From: Sarcophilus harrisii
Lineage: Eukaryota > Chordata > Mammalia > Dasyuromorphia > Dasyuridae
Direction: 5' to 3'
DNA length: 64,000 nt
NCBI RefSeq assembly: GCF_902635505.1
Contig: NC_045427.1
Coordinates: 509,719,665 to 509,783,664, forward strand
Below, piece by piece: positions 1 through 12,169 of the stretch. The position numbers were made by a program, and so were the translations under genes. Under the pieces are notes generated by a model. The model was not told where the DNA came from. It made no database searches and saw only the letters and a list, made by a program, of their open reading frames with translations. How positions within the stretch are numbered: the stretch's first letter is position 1; each line of letters opens with the position of its first letter.

Positions 1-949
1 CTCTTTTCTTTGGCTTATAAAATTTTACTCCATGTCACGTATTAGAATATAGATTCTTTAGTTACTGTATCCTTTTTGATCTGTATATTCTCAGTGTTCA
101 TATCCCCAGCATATCACCTTACACATAGTAGGTGCTTAATATATTCTTCTTATGGTCCCTTCTCTTATTTTTAACTAGCAAGTAGAAGAAAAGTTCCCTT
201 TGACAAGTCTGAAAATTATTTGAAGATTTAAAAAGGTTTTATTAATATATCAAGGCAGAACTACTTAGAAACACAATATATATGATAAATTCAGCTAGGG
301 GAAGGTAGCAAGGACTTAAGATCACCAAGAATGATGCTTGGAATGAGACAATCACAAGCTACTATCATTCTGGCTGCCTCCCAGGATGCAAATTCCTAGC
401 CCTGATGGTATAACATGGATAGTCCCTTCCTAGTCACGTGCATAAAGTTATGCTGGTGCCATGGTGGAAAAAGATGGACCCTGGAAGAAGCGTGTGATGA
501 GGATCAGACTGTTTATGAGAATGGTGGAACAAGGATCCTTGAAGGAATAGGATCACAAGGGAGGTCATGTTTGTCAGTGTAGAGTTGCTGGAAGACCATA
601 AGGAAGAACTGTTATCTGTCCTCCATCTCATATTTGTTCACTAAGAGAAAACCAATTGCCCTATGTTAACTATTATTCTGCACTAGGATAAAGTCACAAA
701 GCAATAAAAGTTCAAAAAGAAAAATTTATAGGAAATACATTCCTGGATGATAAGTAAAGATGATTTAAATTCTAGCCTAGGTAGAATTGCATTGGTGCCC
801 CTTTCCAGTTTAGCTTGATCCAAAGTGTATATTATTCAACCCTTCAAGTCTAAAAGATGATAGAATCCATTATTGTTAACTATGCATGTAATGCTTTATA
901 ACTGACAATTGCTTCCTAAGCATTTATATAACCTATTTATATTAGCATT
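1..949. other. intergenic, nothing recognised
   Basis: AT-rich non-coding DNA. Around 88-150 there is a short stretch resembling the 3' tail of an L2-type LINE (tagtaggtgcttaatat). The only long open frame (434-631, minus) has no recognisable domain and is treated as chance. Confidence 0.5.
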
Positions 950-1040
950 ACCCAGAATATAAAATATAAAATATAAAATATAATATATATTATATATATA
1001 TTAATATAAAATATAAAATAGAATATAAAAAAGATATTAA
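950..1040. repeat. AT-rich simple repeat
   Basis: Degenerate tandem units of ataaaat and tatata kind. Confidence 0.8.
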
Positions 1041-1424
1041 TCCACATTATGATAAGTCAACAATCTGACCCATTTCAATGATAATATTGATGAAAATTGA
1101 TAGCCTAATAATTATCTTGGAAATTACATTCATAGTTAGGTCATTTGAAGTAAAAACTGGCAGTGGCAGTTCTGTAAGAGTGAATTCTGATATTTAGATA
1201 AGATTAATCTCTTTCTTCACTATCTCTTCATCACTTTTGCCTTACGAATCCTAGTTTTGGATTATCCCAATTTTTCTACCTTCTAGGCTCTTCCTAAAGA
1301 ATGCTGATAAATGCTAAAAACACAATTATACTGACTCACTCCACAATACAAATGTTAATTAATTTCAACATCTTATAAAAATAAGGCAATCTTCTTATCT
1401 CTCTCTTAGAGTAATAATAGTAAT

Positions 1425-1515
1425 AATAATAATAAACAAACAACTAGCATTTATATGGTACTTTAATGTGTGTAAAATGTTTTATATATGTCATCTCATT
1501 TCATTTTTACATTAA
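1425..1515 (+). mobile_element. MIR/THER1-like SINE fragment
   Basis: Matches the pattern 'agcatttatat..ctttaa..gt..aaatgtttta..atatgtcatctcatt' found in the 3' part of therian core-SINEs. Diverged and short. Confidence 0.5.
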
Positions 1516-1554
1516 TTCACTCATTGTCTCTTTATTTCACTCCTTGTGAGGGAT

Positions 1555-1622
1555 TTTCCAATATTTAGCACAGGGCCCTGGCTCACAGTAGGTGCTTTAA
1601 AGATGTTTATTGAATTGAATTG
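1555..1622 (+). mobile_element. L2 LINE 3' tail
   Basis: Carries the L2 ending pattern: agcacagggccctggc, then cagtaggtgctttaa, then tgtttattgaattgaa. Confidence 0.6.
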
Positions 1623-1884
1623 TCAAAGCTTTCTCTTTTCTTTAGCCTCCCATTTCCCACATATTCCCATGACCTTCTTCAACACAGGAATTAATCGCAT
1701 ATTCTATTGAGAAAATAGAGACCATTAATTGGAAGCATCTTCTTTGCTATTATGCATCTCGACACCTATTGATATCTGGAATTCTTTATTTCTTTGTTCT
1801 ATTCTCTGATAAAGAAGTGTACCTCCTCACCAAGGTAGATTCCCTACATGTACCCCTGAATCTCATCTCTTCCTGTCTTTATGT

Positions 1885-1965
1885 GAGATCAAAGGAGATT
1901 ATATTTGTAAAGTGCTTAACATAGTGCCTGACACATGATAGATGCTTAATAAATGCTTGTTTCCT
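1885..1965 (+). mobile_element. L2 LINE 3' tail
   Basis: Second copy of the L2 ending: agtgcctgacacatgatag followed by tgcttaataaatgcttg. Confidence 0.6.
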
Positions 1966-1989
1966 TCCCTTTTCTCCTTTCTTGTTTAA

Positions 1990-3000
1990 TCATCTCCCTT
2001 CTGTGTATATTATTTGATCTCTCCCTGTCTACTGGAATTTAACCTATTACCTACAAACATGCTCAAGTCTCCATCAAAAGCTTCACTTTATCCTTCAAGA
2101 TACTGTCCTATTTCTCTTCTCTCTTTCATAGTCAACTCATTTGCTCTAACTTCCTTTACTCTCATTCACTTCTCAGCCCATTGTAATCTAGTTTTCATTC
2201 TTATTACTAAGCAGAAACTGATTTCTCCAAGGTTCCCAAAGATCTTTTAACTGTTAAATCCAGTGGCTTCTTCTCAGTTTTATCCCTTAGTAGTATCTGA
2301 CACTATTTGCCTTCTCTTCTCCTCCTAGATACTCTTTTTTTGTGACATTGGTCTCTCTAGGTGCCATTTATTTCTTTTCTTCATTCTCTCATGTCCTTCC
2401 ACTATCTTTGCCTTCTCTTCTTCTCCTAGATACTCTTTTTTCGGAGGATTTTTGTGACATTGCTCTCTCTAGGTGCCATTTTATTTCTTTTCTTCATTCT
2501 CTCATGTCCTTCCAGCTATGGGTGTGATACTGGACCCTCTTTTATTTTCTCTTCATATTCTTTTGCTAACCTCATCGTCTGGCATGAGTTTAATCACTAT
2601 CTCTACACAGATAACTGCCAGATCTCTTAATCTAGCTTCACTCTCTGTTCCGAGCCCCATTATCAATGGCACATGAAATAATTGTAAACTGATATCCTAT
2701 AGGAATCTTAAATTTGTTATATCTAAAACAGAATTCATTTTCTTCTCCTTCCAAGGCTCAAAGATTGCTCCCTCTTCTTCATTTTCCTATTTTTGTCAAG
2801 GGTACCACTAACTTTCTAGTCACACAGGTTTATAACCATGGATGTGATCCTTCACTTTCTCAGTTCCACCCCCATATCTTATCATTTGCTAAATGTTGAC
2901 AATTCTACCTCTTCAACACAACTATCTCCTCTACCTTCTCTTCCCTCAAAACATATGGCCATCTCCTTAGTTTAGTCACTTGGTTATACTATTAATTACT
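1990..3000 (+). mobile_element. L2 LINE fragment, sense
   Basis: The stretch around 2590-2760 follows the end of the L2 reverse-transcriptase ORF in order: 'gtttaatcactatctctac', 'agataactgccagatctct', then 'aacagaattcattttcttc'. Many stops are present, so it is an old, inactive copy. An internal tandem duplication lies at 2309-2513. Confidence 0.6.
2309..2513 (+). repeat. ~100-bp tandem duplication inside L2
   Basis: 2309-2400 and 2410-2513 are near-identical. Both begin gccttctctt, contain tctctctaggtgccatt and end ctcatgtccttcc. Copy two has about a dozen extra bases in the middle. A short spacer (actatctttg) separates them. Confidence 0.85.
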
Positions 3001-3459
3001 ATAGGTTAGACTTTTTAATTGGTTTCTCTACCTCCATTTGTCTACCTTTCTTTGGTGAATTGATTAGTTCTGCTGAATTGATTTTTTCCTTCTTTGCCCC
3101 AAGGTGATGAGTTTCTAGGTTCTTTCTCAAATACAGTCAGGTTTCTCATCTTTCTTTCCTTTGAGAGTTCAGTTCCACCCATTTTGACCACCAGTTAGAA
3201 TGCCCCAGAAACAGAAGCATGGAGCCCCTGACTCAGAAGACAGTGGTTTATTTCTTGTTAGTGTTTCTTCTATACTTATTGCCCAATTTTTCTTCCCATT
3301 GCTTCATCATGACTTCTGCTCTCTTGTCCCTCTATTTTGTATTTACATATCTCTTCTTGGACTATATCCATACCTATCATGTCTTGTTGCTAAGTCTTGG
3401 CACTAGCAACTGAGATGGGGAAAGGGGAGTAGAAAAAAATAAAATATTGCCTGTTATAA
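3001..3459. other. intergenic, nothing recognised
   Basis: Pyrimidine-leaning AT-rich DNA. Short overlapping open frames at 3200-3413 lack domains and splice context. Confidence 0.4.
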
Positions 3460-3529
3460 GATATCATCATCATCATTACAAAATTATTATTATTATTAGT
3501 AGTAGTAGTAGTAGTAGTAATAGTAGTAA

Positions 3530-3561
<32 letters not shown>

Positions 3562-3586
3562 ATAGTAGTAGTAGTAGTAGAAGATG
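3460..3586. repeat. trinucleotide microsatellite (ATC/ATT/TAG)n
   Basis: Starts as (atc)n, changes to (att)n, then a long (tag)n run broken by taa units. The reverse-strand reading gives a poly-leucine frame, which is an artefact of the repeat. Confidence 0.97.
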
Positions 3587-4454
3587 TGGACCAACTAAGA
3601 CAATGTTTTGTGATTTCCCAATTTTGACTCTGTTTACCTTCAAATGTGTTTGGACAAAAGGAAATTGTTCCCAGAAGAAGTTTTGTCCCTCAGTCTCTTG
3701 AGCATGTACCTTCGTGGGAACACTGTGGTATAGTGACATAAAGCAGGCCAGCACAGCTTCCCTTGATTTATGTATTTTTTTTAAAAGGATTACTTCATCT
3801 TCAAGGAGCTCTGTTCTCAGAGGATTCTTAATCAAGGTAGCACCATTTAAGTGGCTTCTATTTTTCTTGAAAATGAACACTAAATAAAACCATTCAGCTT
3901 AAGCTCCATCCAGTTCTGAAATTCATTGTGACAGATGAGCATTTTAGCTCAATTATTTTGATATGGAATTTGATTTATTTAGTAGAGGTCAGCAGCCTGG
4001 GGTTTGTGAGCCCCATATCTTCTCAAACATCTGCACAGCTCAGCTGGAAACAGGTGAAACTAGCCACGTACAAGGTTCCCACTCTGCTTTTTTTATTCCC
4101 CCTGTTGTTCAGTTCCTCTAATTTATTCTCTTTCCCCAGATATTTCTCCTGCTGTTAAAAATCTGTGTTCCAATCCTCTTTTATGTTCAAATGGGCTTTT
4201 AAAAATTAATTTGCCTGTTTTCATTCAAAAGTATATTTATTTCTTGTCTAGATTCAATTCTGATTTAATGACAGTCTGCTTTCCTTTTAGGGCTAAGTTT
4301 CTCAATTTGGCAAACATTCTGAAGAGTGGTGAGAGAGTTGAAAAGCTTTGTACAGGGATCCTGTCAAGAATTCAGGGTAATATCATACATTTTGAAAACT
4401 TAAGCTATGTCAAATGTTAGAGATACCATAACATGAAAAATGATTTGTTCTTTT
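3587..4454. other. intergenic, nothing recognised
   Basis: No repeat family or exon recognised. Confidence 0.4.
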
Positions 4455-4800
4455 CACAAAGATTTTGCTGACTCTCTCCCTTCTCCCTCCTTTCCTCTTT
4501 CCTCTGTCTCTCTGTCTCTCCCTCTCTTCTTCTCTTTCAACTTCCCTCTTCCTCTCTTTCTTTCCCTTTCCTCTCTCTCCTACTCATTCTCTTTACCTCG
4601 ATCTCTTTTTCTCCTTTTCTCATCTCTCCCTCCCTTTTTCTTTTCTCTCTTCCTTTCTTCTTTCCTTTCTCTCCCTCCCTCATTGTTCTTTCTTTTTCTC
4701 TCTTTCCTCTTTTTCTCCTTCCTCTTCTTTCTTTTTCCTTCCTTCTTTATCTCTCTCTTCCCTATCTCTCTTTCCTGCTCTTTCTCCCTTGTCACTCTTA
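4455..4800 (+). repeat. polypyrimidine (CT-rich) tract
   Basis: About 345 bases almost purely C and T on the + strand, with tctctc, ccttcc and tttcttt blocks. The long open frames across it are low-complexity Ser/Leu/Phe (+) or Lys/Glu/Arg (-) readings. Confidence 0.95.
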
Positions 4801-4868
4801 TATATATATACACACACACATACATATATATGTGTGTGTGTCACTATTATATAAACAAAAATATATGA

Positions 4869-4913
<45 letters not shown>

Positions 4914-4935
4914 TATTACTATACACGCACATAAA
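4801..4935. repeat. (TA)n/(CA)n compound microsatellite
   Basis: Blocks of tatata, cacaca and tgtgtg, with a longer pure (ta)n run near 4874-4905. Confidence 0.95.
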
Positions 4936-5033
4936 TACATAGATGTATACATCTGAAGTAAGGGAGCATGGCCTAGTGAATATTAAGCTGATCTCAGAGT
5001 AATGAAGGCATTGGTTACTTTTGTCTTTGCTTT

Positions 5034-5035
<2 letters not shown>

Positions 5036-5091
<56 letters not shown>
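5036..5091. repeat. (TA)n microsatellite
   Basis: About 27 uninterrupted ta units, able to extrude as a cruciform. Confidence 0.97.
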
Positions 5092-5092
<1 letters not shown>

Positions 5093-5579
5093 CACATATC
5101 TGGGGAAAGAAAAGAAACAGGAATGAAACAATTAGATAACTGTTAATCCTGAACTCTATGGTGACTATATGAAATTGCAAATCAGGAATAGAAAGAAACT
5201 ATCTGGTTTTTCATCTTTATAGAATATTTAAGGAATGGATGAATAAAAACCTTTCCCTTGGCCTACTCTTGGAAAAATGCTCACTATCAATCAGGTGTTG
5301 ACAAGATTTAAATGGAGACCAGATGACCTTAAAAGCAGGAAAATAGATGGAAAGTCCAAGCAAAGTCAGGAATTGAAGATAGAAGGAGCAGTGAGGCTTC
5401 CTGGGATACAGAGAACAGCAGGGAGCTAAATTGGCAAGTGAAGAATTTATTAGAAAAAAAAATTGGCTAGTAGTTATTGATCTTAGACAAAGTCAAACTT
5501 AAAGATTCAATCAAGAGAGAAATCTACATTATATGTCAGCCATGGTAATGTTGTTTTAGATGCATGTTTTACATATGGG
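5092..5579. other. unique-looking DNA between microsatellites
   Basis: No gene or named repeat recognised. Confidence 0.4.
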
Positions 5580-5663
5580 TAAATGCATATATGTACATAT
5601 ATACATATATAGATATATAAATGTGTGGGGGGGTCTGTGGATAAGTGTAAACACATTTGTGTG

Positions 5664-5710
<47 letters not shown>

Positions 5711-6118
5711 GCATTACATATATACACATACATAATATGCATACACACATATATAGTATATACACATATATAATATACATATATATTATATACACATATA
5801 TACATATAGGTATATATGATATACATATACATAGTTTATACATATACAGATATAATACAATACAGATATAATACATAATGCTCATATACATATCACATAC
5901 ACACAATGTATGCACAATACATAACAGATACATACACAATGCAATACATACATGTGCATGTGAACATGCAGACAGTGCACATACATGTGCACTGCATAGA
6001 CAAGCACATACATGCACATGCATATGTGTGCATGATGTGCATATGCATTCATGTGCATGTATATGCAATATAAGCATGTACAATATGCACATATATGCAT
6101 ACACACACACATTGTGCT
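5580..6118. repeat. long alternating purine-pyrimidine repeat (TA/CA/TGCA)
   Basis: Over 500 bases of mostly alternating purine and pyrimidine. It is tata/cata-rich to about 5880, then rich in tgca/catg words to 6110. The 211-residue open frame across it on the minus strand (5556-6191) is a Tyr/Ile/Cys/Met low-complexity artefact. Confidence 0.93.
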
Positions 6119-7458
6119 TAACTGTAGCCTGATTGGGAAGGAGAGTAAGGGGGGTGGGAGAATAAAGTAAAAAGTGTACAGCAGAGAACAAAATAATTAC
6201 AAATCTACAAAATATTTTTTCAATTATTATTAAATATGCTTTTTTGAAACAAATTTATTGTTATATATTTTGAAACCTCCCTGGTGTTGTGCCTGGCTTT
6301 TGATGATGTTTCATTTTGTTTTCCTTTTCTGTCTTTTCTTATTTTGTATTTAGTTGAATAAATAAATTTTAAAAATTATTTCATTATATACAATATTACA
6401 AACTTAAAATTATTTTATTACAAACTTATTATAAACATGATAGTATAAACTTAGTAGCAACAGATATGCATGCAAAAGGAGGAAGAATAACCTACACAAA
6501 GCTTTCATTTAATATAATTTTATTTAGTGTAATCAATGAATTATCTAACAAACACTTGGCTTCTGGATTCATTTGCTTATGTTTTGCTTATCTACAACCA
6601 ACAAAAAATATGTTTGCTCTGTATCTCAAGAGCATCTTGACGTTCTACTGCCTTTGGCTTTGTTTTATTTTTTCTTTTTTTATAGTTGTAGTCAAGATAT
6701 TATACAGTCTAGTTTTTCTTGATCTTGTTTTCTCTCAATTTGTATAATAATTTTCATATTGCCTTTTTTCTCCATATTTATAATTTTCTGGCAAAAAAAT
6801 TTCATTAGACCAGTGTACTATAACTTATTTAGCTATTTTATACATAAATTACCCATAGAGTAATTTTGGCCAGAGCAAGTCTCTTGCCCCAAAGGAGAAG
6901 AGAGAAGAATTTGACAGTTAGTGAGAATAACTGATGAATCTATGAGTATAGTCTCTGACACCAAAAATTGATAGTTTGTCATAAAGAAAAACAATTTTGA
7001 AAGGCTTTAGAACTTTGATCAATGCAACAATAAACCATAATACTAGAAAATCTCTGTCCAGACAGGTACTCAAGTTAAAATGCAAAGTGCAATCTCTCCC
7101 TTAGAATTTTTGGTTCTGACCAATGTGGGAATTTGTTTTGCTTCTCAATTATGAAAATTTGTAGCAAGAATTTTCTTTTTCATTTTCTGTCATTCATTTG
7201 AGATGGAATAAATTAAAAAATAATAAAATTAAATTAAAAAGGATATGAAGAATGAAACAATAATTGTTCTGGAGAGAATATTGAGAAAATTTTTTGATAC
7301 AGCTAGAATGTAAATATCAATACAATTGTAGTTTAAAACTTTCCAAACTCATCTAAAGAGGCTTTAGCCATCAAGCTAGTATGATGATGTATAGAAAATG
7401 CTTTGGAAGCCTTGATCTACTGTAGCACTTTCACACATTATTATTATCGATTCATCTG
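6119..7458. other. intergenic, nothing recognised
   Basis: Very AT-rich. No coding exon or named repeat recognised on either strand. Confidence 0.4.
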
Positions 7459-7578
7459 TTTTTCTTTCTCTTACTATAGTAAGTATAGAGAAAGACTAAT
7501 ATGTTTAATAGATACAGTTTTTCTTTTCTCTTACTATAGTAAGTATAGAGAAAGACTAATATGTTTAATAGATACAGT
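7459..7578 (+). repeat. 60-bp tandem duplication (2 copies)
   Basis: Positions 7459-7518 recur at 7519-7578. The last 48 bases of each copy are identical and only a few bases differ at the left end. Each copy carries ttactatagtaagtatagag. An open frame (7403-7609) reads the duplicate as a repeated peptide, but I see no evidence that it is coding. Confidence 0.95.
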
Positions 7579-10500
7579 GGATAATTGTTTTACTACCTCT
7601 GCTTCCTAGAAGCCACACGAAAAACTACTAACTAATTCGGCAGGTGTTAATAGGGATACAAAAAACCAGTTTCATAAAACTTAGGCAGATAATTTGAGAA
7701 CACGAAAATCCTCAAGCAAATCTTTGACCTCATTGATGGAAATGTTTTACTCAGCAATGTGCATCACAACCAATTCATGCCTACCCCTCCTGTGTGACTT
7801 TTGTCCACACTCTACCTACCGTAAGTTGAATATAGGACTTCCAATCAGTGCTGGATCTTTCGTGGTATCTCTTAACATCACGGGTATGTACGTTAGTGGA
7901 GCATGCAGGCTATACAGTGGTCATCACTCTTTCATCATGTTTTTTAAAAATCATATTTGTTATACTAATGGGATTTTCTACTGCAGTTCTTCATGGCTCT
8001 TGTTTGTTATCCACTAAAACGTGATTAGATCAACATATGCCTCTTGCTTACTATTAATGTTTGGAGAATCACTGAAAAAGGTATCTTTTGTTATGGCTTT
8101 TACAGAATCTTACATAATTTTGATATATGTTCACAGGAGACAGTTTTAGAAGAGAACTATTAAGGTGTCTTTATTGAATCAAAAGCCATACACATACATA
8201 TTCAACTCAACACAATAATTACAGTGGAACCTTATCTACATATTTTAGTTAATTGTTTTTATGGTTAAGATGTGATCCACTGTGTAATATTGCTTACAAA
8301 AGCCTGTTTCCTACTGATATCCTTCACTGAGGATGCCTTGATGTATATGTAGATTTGTCATAAATATTTATATAGAAAACAGGAAAAAGCAATGATACTT
8401 GTTCTCTATATCACTTTTTTTTGGGGGGGGGGCAGGGGAGGACTTTTTATTAAGTACAAATTTTTCTCCATGTATTTTGTATGTTCTGCTCCTTTTATTA
8501 TCTTTAATTTCAGTAAATTTTTGAAAACCTTCAGAATTGTACTGTCAATATATATGTGTGTGTGGGTTTTATACAGATTTTTTTGTTGTTGTTATTGTTC
8601 TCTTTATGATATTTGCACTTCTGTAAGCATATCTGAAATTGTGGTTTCTGAGTTAAAGTAAGACAGCTCCATTTTCCTCAATGATGAAAAAAATGTTTTT
8701 ATAAAATATTTTGGAGATCTTTTTCCTTTTATTTAGCTTTGCCTTACAATGGAGCTGCTGCTCCCAGAATTTACCAGGTATAAATGTTTGGGAAGTGGGA
8801 TACTTGGGAGGGGCTATGTACAGGCTTCTTTGTGGAGATTTCTGGAACAATGTGTCTAGAAGAGAATTGGATCAAAAGTTAAGAGTATTCAGATTTTTCT
8901 ATGCAGTAGCCAATAAATGCTCCATCATCTCAAAGGGTAAAAGAGTGCTGAATCATACATGGCAGCAGGGAGTAGTCAGAGAGTTTATCATCTTCCAAAT
9001 TCAAAAACCCCTCAATGTTGTCATATACAAAGGGTTGTCCAGAAGCAGGAAGGTCTGCTTTGTACGTACCCTGTTACATTTGTAACAACTTGAATCTTTG
9101 ATACAAATGATTATTTGTGAAGCTTGCAATGTGTTCAAATTCTCCATGAGGTCACATTTTAATCATCTAGACACTGATTGTAATCATTTCATGCAGAATC
9201 CAATATGATTCTCCCACATTATCATTTTCAGTGAAAACAATTCCATCCATTGTAATGAAAAATATATCGATGTAGGATTGCTATCAATAGATTTTTTCAT
9301 AATGTGTTTATTTATCAATAGATTTTTAAAATCAGAAATCTCCAACATTAGTTTCAACAACATAGCATATATATGTTACTGAATAAATAGATTATATCTG
9401 TTGCATTATTCACATAAAATGAAAATGAAGAACATTTAAATTTCTCAGTTAAATGACAAAGATCTTTAAACATATGGCCAATTCATCTTTCCATCAAATT
9501 GTGAATTAACATATAATTCACCAAACAATACTCTGAATATCAATGCATGTTTAAGTAGCATTTCTGTTTTCTTTTCAATGAAGCTTTTTAATACTTACCA
9601 GCTGTGTACTCCTCTTGATGTTACAGATATGGTTTTCAATAAATTTTTGGTTTTGTTATTGATTAAGAATATTTAATTTTCTCTGTAAAATTCTTTTTTT
9701 TCCTTAATGATGAATTCTTCATGTATATTTTGGAGATCTACTTCAGCTTATTAGGCTTCATGCTATCTACTGTCAAGGCATTCATGCAAAGTAAACATAG
9801 CCATCTTTCTTCATTAAGAATAATTCTTGTGAATTACAATAATAAATAAAATTGATCATATTTCCTAAATTTTAATTTTGTCTTTTTATATTTCTACCAA
9901 TCTCTACTGTATTTTTTTGTGCTAGTTTTAGCAGCTCAAGTAGATTATTTCCTTCAAACTGGTTAGGATTATTTATCATGATAGGACATTATTTTACTTT
10001 TCAGTTATCTATGATTATTTTTGAATTAGTTCTTACACAGTCATTTAAAAAACACATTATTTTATTCTTTACCAAAATTAATAACATCTAAAACATAATA
10101 ACATTCTTGGGATTACTCATAATTATCATTCTTCCTATAACTTTTGGATTATTTTATACTGATCTTGCTCAATCAACTAAACTCACGAACTGAGGACCAG
10201 CTTTTAGCCTCATCCTTGAGCTTCCCTGGATAGGGATGAAGCATATTCACAACGTATCTTGCACATGAAGCAAAAACTTACCTCCTGATCTCCGAGTTCA
10301 TAGGAACCCAGGGTTTCTTATATCTTCAGGTCCCTGAGACTTGGGATGTCTGGTGGAATTATGTGAATCCTCTTCAGGATGGACCCTCTGGTATCTCTTC
10401 CACCCTTTCAAAATACCTAGCCCAAAGATATATAGGGCCAGTCACAAATCACATAATTAGGAATTTCAGAAGTCACATCACAGTCTTTCTTTTCCCTAAG

Positions 10501-10990
10501 GACCACATCTTTCTTAATACATGGCCCTTTGTGGAGGCATACCCATCCCTATTATCATTATGAGGGAGCAGAAACCATTATGTATAATAGCACCCATTTC
10601 CGAGTATGCCATGGTATCTAATTTTTCTCTATGGATAAAACTTTAGTATGGATATTGATCCTCACCCCACTCCTGCTCCCAATATAAAGGCAATAGTATC
10701 CCCAAGCTGTTCAGAAGAGAATGGGGGTAGGGAATCTGACTTATTCAGAACAATCATAAAAATACTCCCATTATCAGACTTCCTTCAGATCCTAGAGGAG
10801 AGGAAACTGTGGTACCTGGTCATTTGCGATATATAGGCAAAATCTAGTGTGAAACCACATGATTTGACTATTTTTGATGTTGGAATCCTTACAAAGTGTT
10901 AACTCATTAGCATTGATAGAGACAATAATTATCTAATTTAGCATAGTTCAGTATGATTGATCTGATCCTATGAGATATTATGGGCCAGAA
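7579..10990. other. intergenic, nothing recognised
   Basis: Mostly AT-rich. Open frames at 7694-8017 and 8711-9085 (+) have no domain that I recognise and no supporting splice sites. Both are probably decayed repeats or chance. Confidence 0.35.
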
Positions 10991-10999
10991 CTTGAAACA

Positions 11000-11430
11000 A
11001 GGTACTAAGTGGAATTGAGGAGACAATGTTTAAATCTAATTTAGCACTGATTTAATCATACAACAAATAATGGTTTCCAAGTGATATGATTGGTGTATAC
11101 TCAGTGTAAAGTATATAAGCAAGAAGCTCTCAGGGCCAGAGACAGAGCATTCTTAGAGGAAGCCCACAAGCCCACTCTAGGAGATGGAGTCAGATTCATT
11201 CCATCTTCCCACCTTTGTGCTGGCTGGAGGCTAAAGAAAGCAGAGGCAGAAGCAAAGGACAAACTGCAAGCTCTTGGAATCAAGGAAGGAGAAAATAAAC
11301 TTTTGGATTTTATCAGCTGGCTGTATTTGAAGTGATTATTACTTTGAACTGAAACTAAGGCTGCCTCCAGAAAACCTCCCCAAGAAACCTGCTCCCAGAG
11401 AGAACGATTGTATTATTAAAAAAAAAGAAG
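11000..11430 (+). mobile_element. LTR-like fossil (family uncertain)
   Basis: It has LTR-style architecture: a TATA-like tatataag at about 11112, a GC-richer body, an AATAAA signal at 11294-11299, and a U5-like tail ending in ctcccagagagaacgatt. No partner LTR or internal region is visible, so it would be a solo LTR or fragment. Confidence 0.45.
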
Positions 11431-11436
11431 AGATCA

Positions 11437-11540
11437 CATATATATATATATGTATATACATGCGTATACATGTATATATACATATATATATTATATGTAT
11501 TATAGATATTGTTAAATATATTTTTATATATGTTATATAT
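11437..11540. repeat. (TA)n-rich microsatellite
   Basis: Degenerate tatata/tgtata units. Confidence 0.85.
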
Positions 11541-11809
11541 GCTATTACAGGAAGCACTTTGCCAAGTCTTGAAAGTCAATCTACCAGAATTTTCAAATTG
11601 GCATGAGATCTCTTTTCTACCTTTATAATCCCAGCCCCAAATCTCTTATGGCATTTTGTGATGGATCTGTTGCCACTGGACAAAGTGACACTATTCTTGT
11701 CTCATTACATCCAGAAACACCCCCATACATACCCAAAATGTACACATTTCTGTTTTCTGTCCTGGCCATTCATCTCTTTGTTTATATTCTCTCCCTTAGT
11801 GACCTCATC
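11541..11809. other. short unassigned stretch
   Basis: No family recognised. It forms the left part of a 131-residue open frame (11603-11998) that runs on into the LTR and is not a gene. Confidence 0.4.
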
Positions 11810-12138
11810 TGTAATGGGCTGAAACTGAGCAGATACACTGAGATCGGAGCACTTAAGGCTAATTACCAATTGAACAATACTCTATTAGCATATGCTTGGA
11901 GAAAGAATGGCCCTTGCCCACTACTCTGTGCAAGTTTGATCTGTTGTATAGGAGATTGGGTGGAGGATTTAGGGGGTGGAGTGAGAGAGCCAGAGTGACT
12001 CATGGTAGATTCGTGTGGTGATTGCTCTCACTTCATATTGCCATTTCCTTCAGGTCCACAAAGAATAAAGATCAAAGACCTTTGTTGATCCTGACTCCGG
12101 CTGATTCTAAAGTATCCAGGGCGCTAATGTGATCATCA
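11810..12138 (+). mobile_element. solo LTR fossil, class II (betaretrovirus-like)
   Basis: Begins tgtaatgggctgaaa and ends near gatcatca. It aligns along its whole length with the reverse complement of the 5' LTR of the ERV at 38828-40478. Shared words include aatactctatta, atatgcttggaga, tgctctcacttc and ctgactcc.gctgatt. A rehu aataaag signal sits in the R region (about 12064). No internal sequence remains. A clear target duplication was not seen. Confidence 0.8.
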
Positions 12139-12169
12139 AATTATCAGCTCCTGTAGAGTTGTATATTTT

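Noticed and set aside
3476-3880. 134-residue minus-strand open frame with a long poly-leucine run
   Set aside because: The leucines are the reverse reading of the (TAG)n microsatellite. No domain or splice context.
4440-4952. Several 80-140-residue open frames on both strands
   Set aside because: Low-complexity readings of the CT tract and TA/CA repeats.
5556-6191. 211-residue minus-strand open frame rich in Tyr, Ile, Cys, Met
   Set aside because: Alternating TA/CA/TGCA repeat lacks stop codons in this frame. Composition is repeat-driven.
7694-8017. 107-residue + open frame as a possible exon
   Set aside because: No domain recognised, no flanking exons that connect in phase, and no homology recalled.
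11603-11998. 131-residue + open frame as a gene
   Set aside because: Its C-terminal half lies inside a retroviral LTR and resembles the reading of the other LTR at 40216-40416, so it is an LTR artefact.
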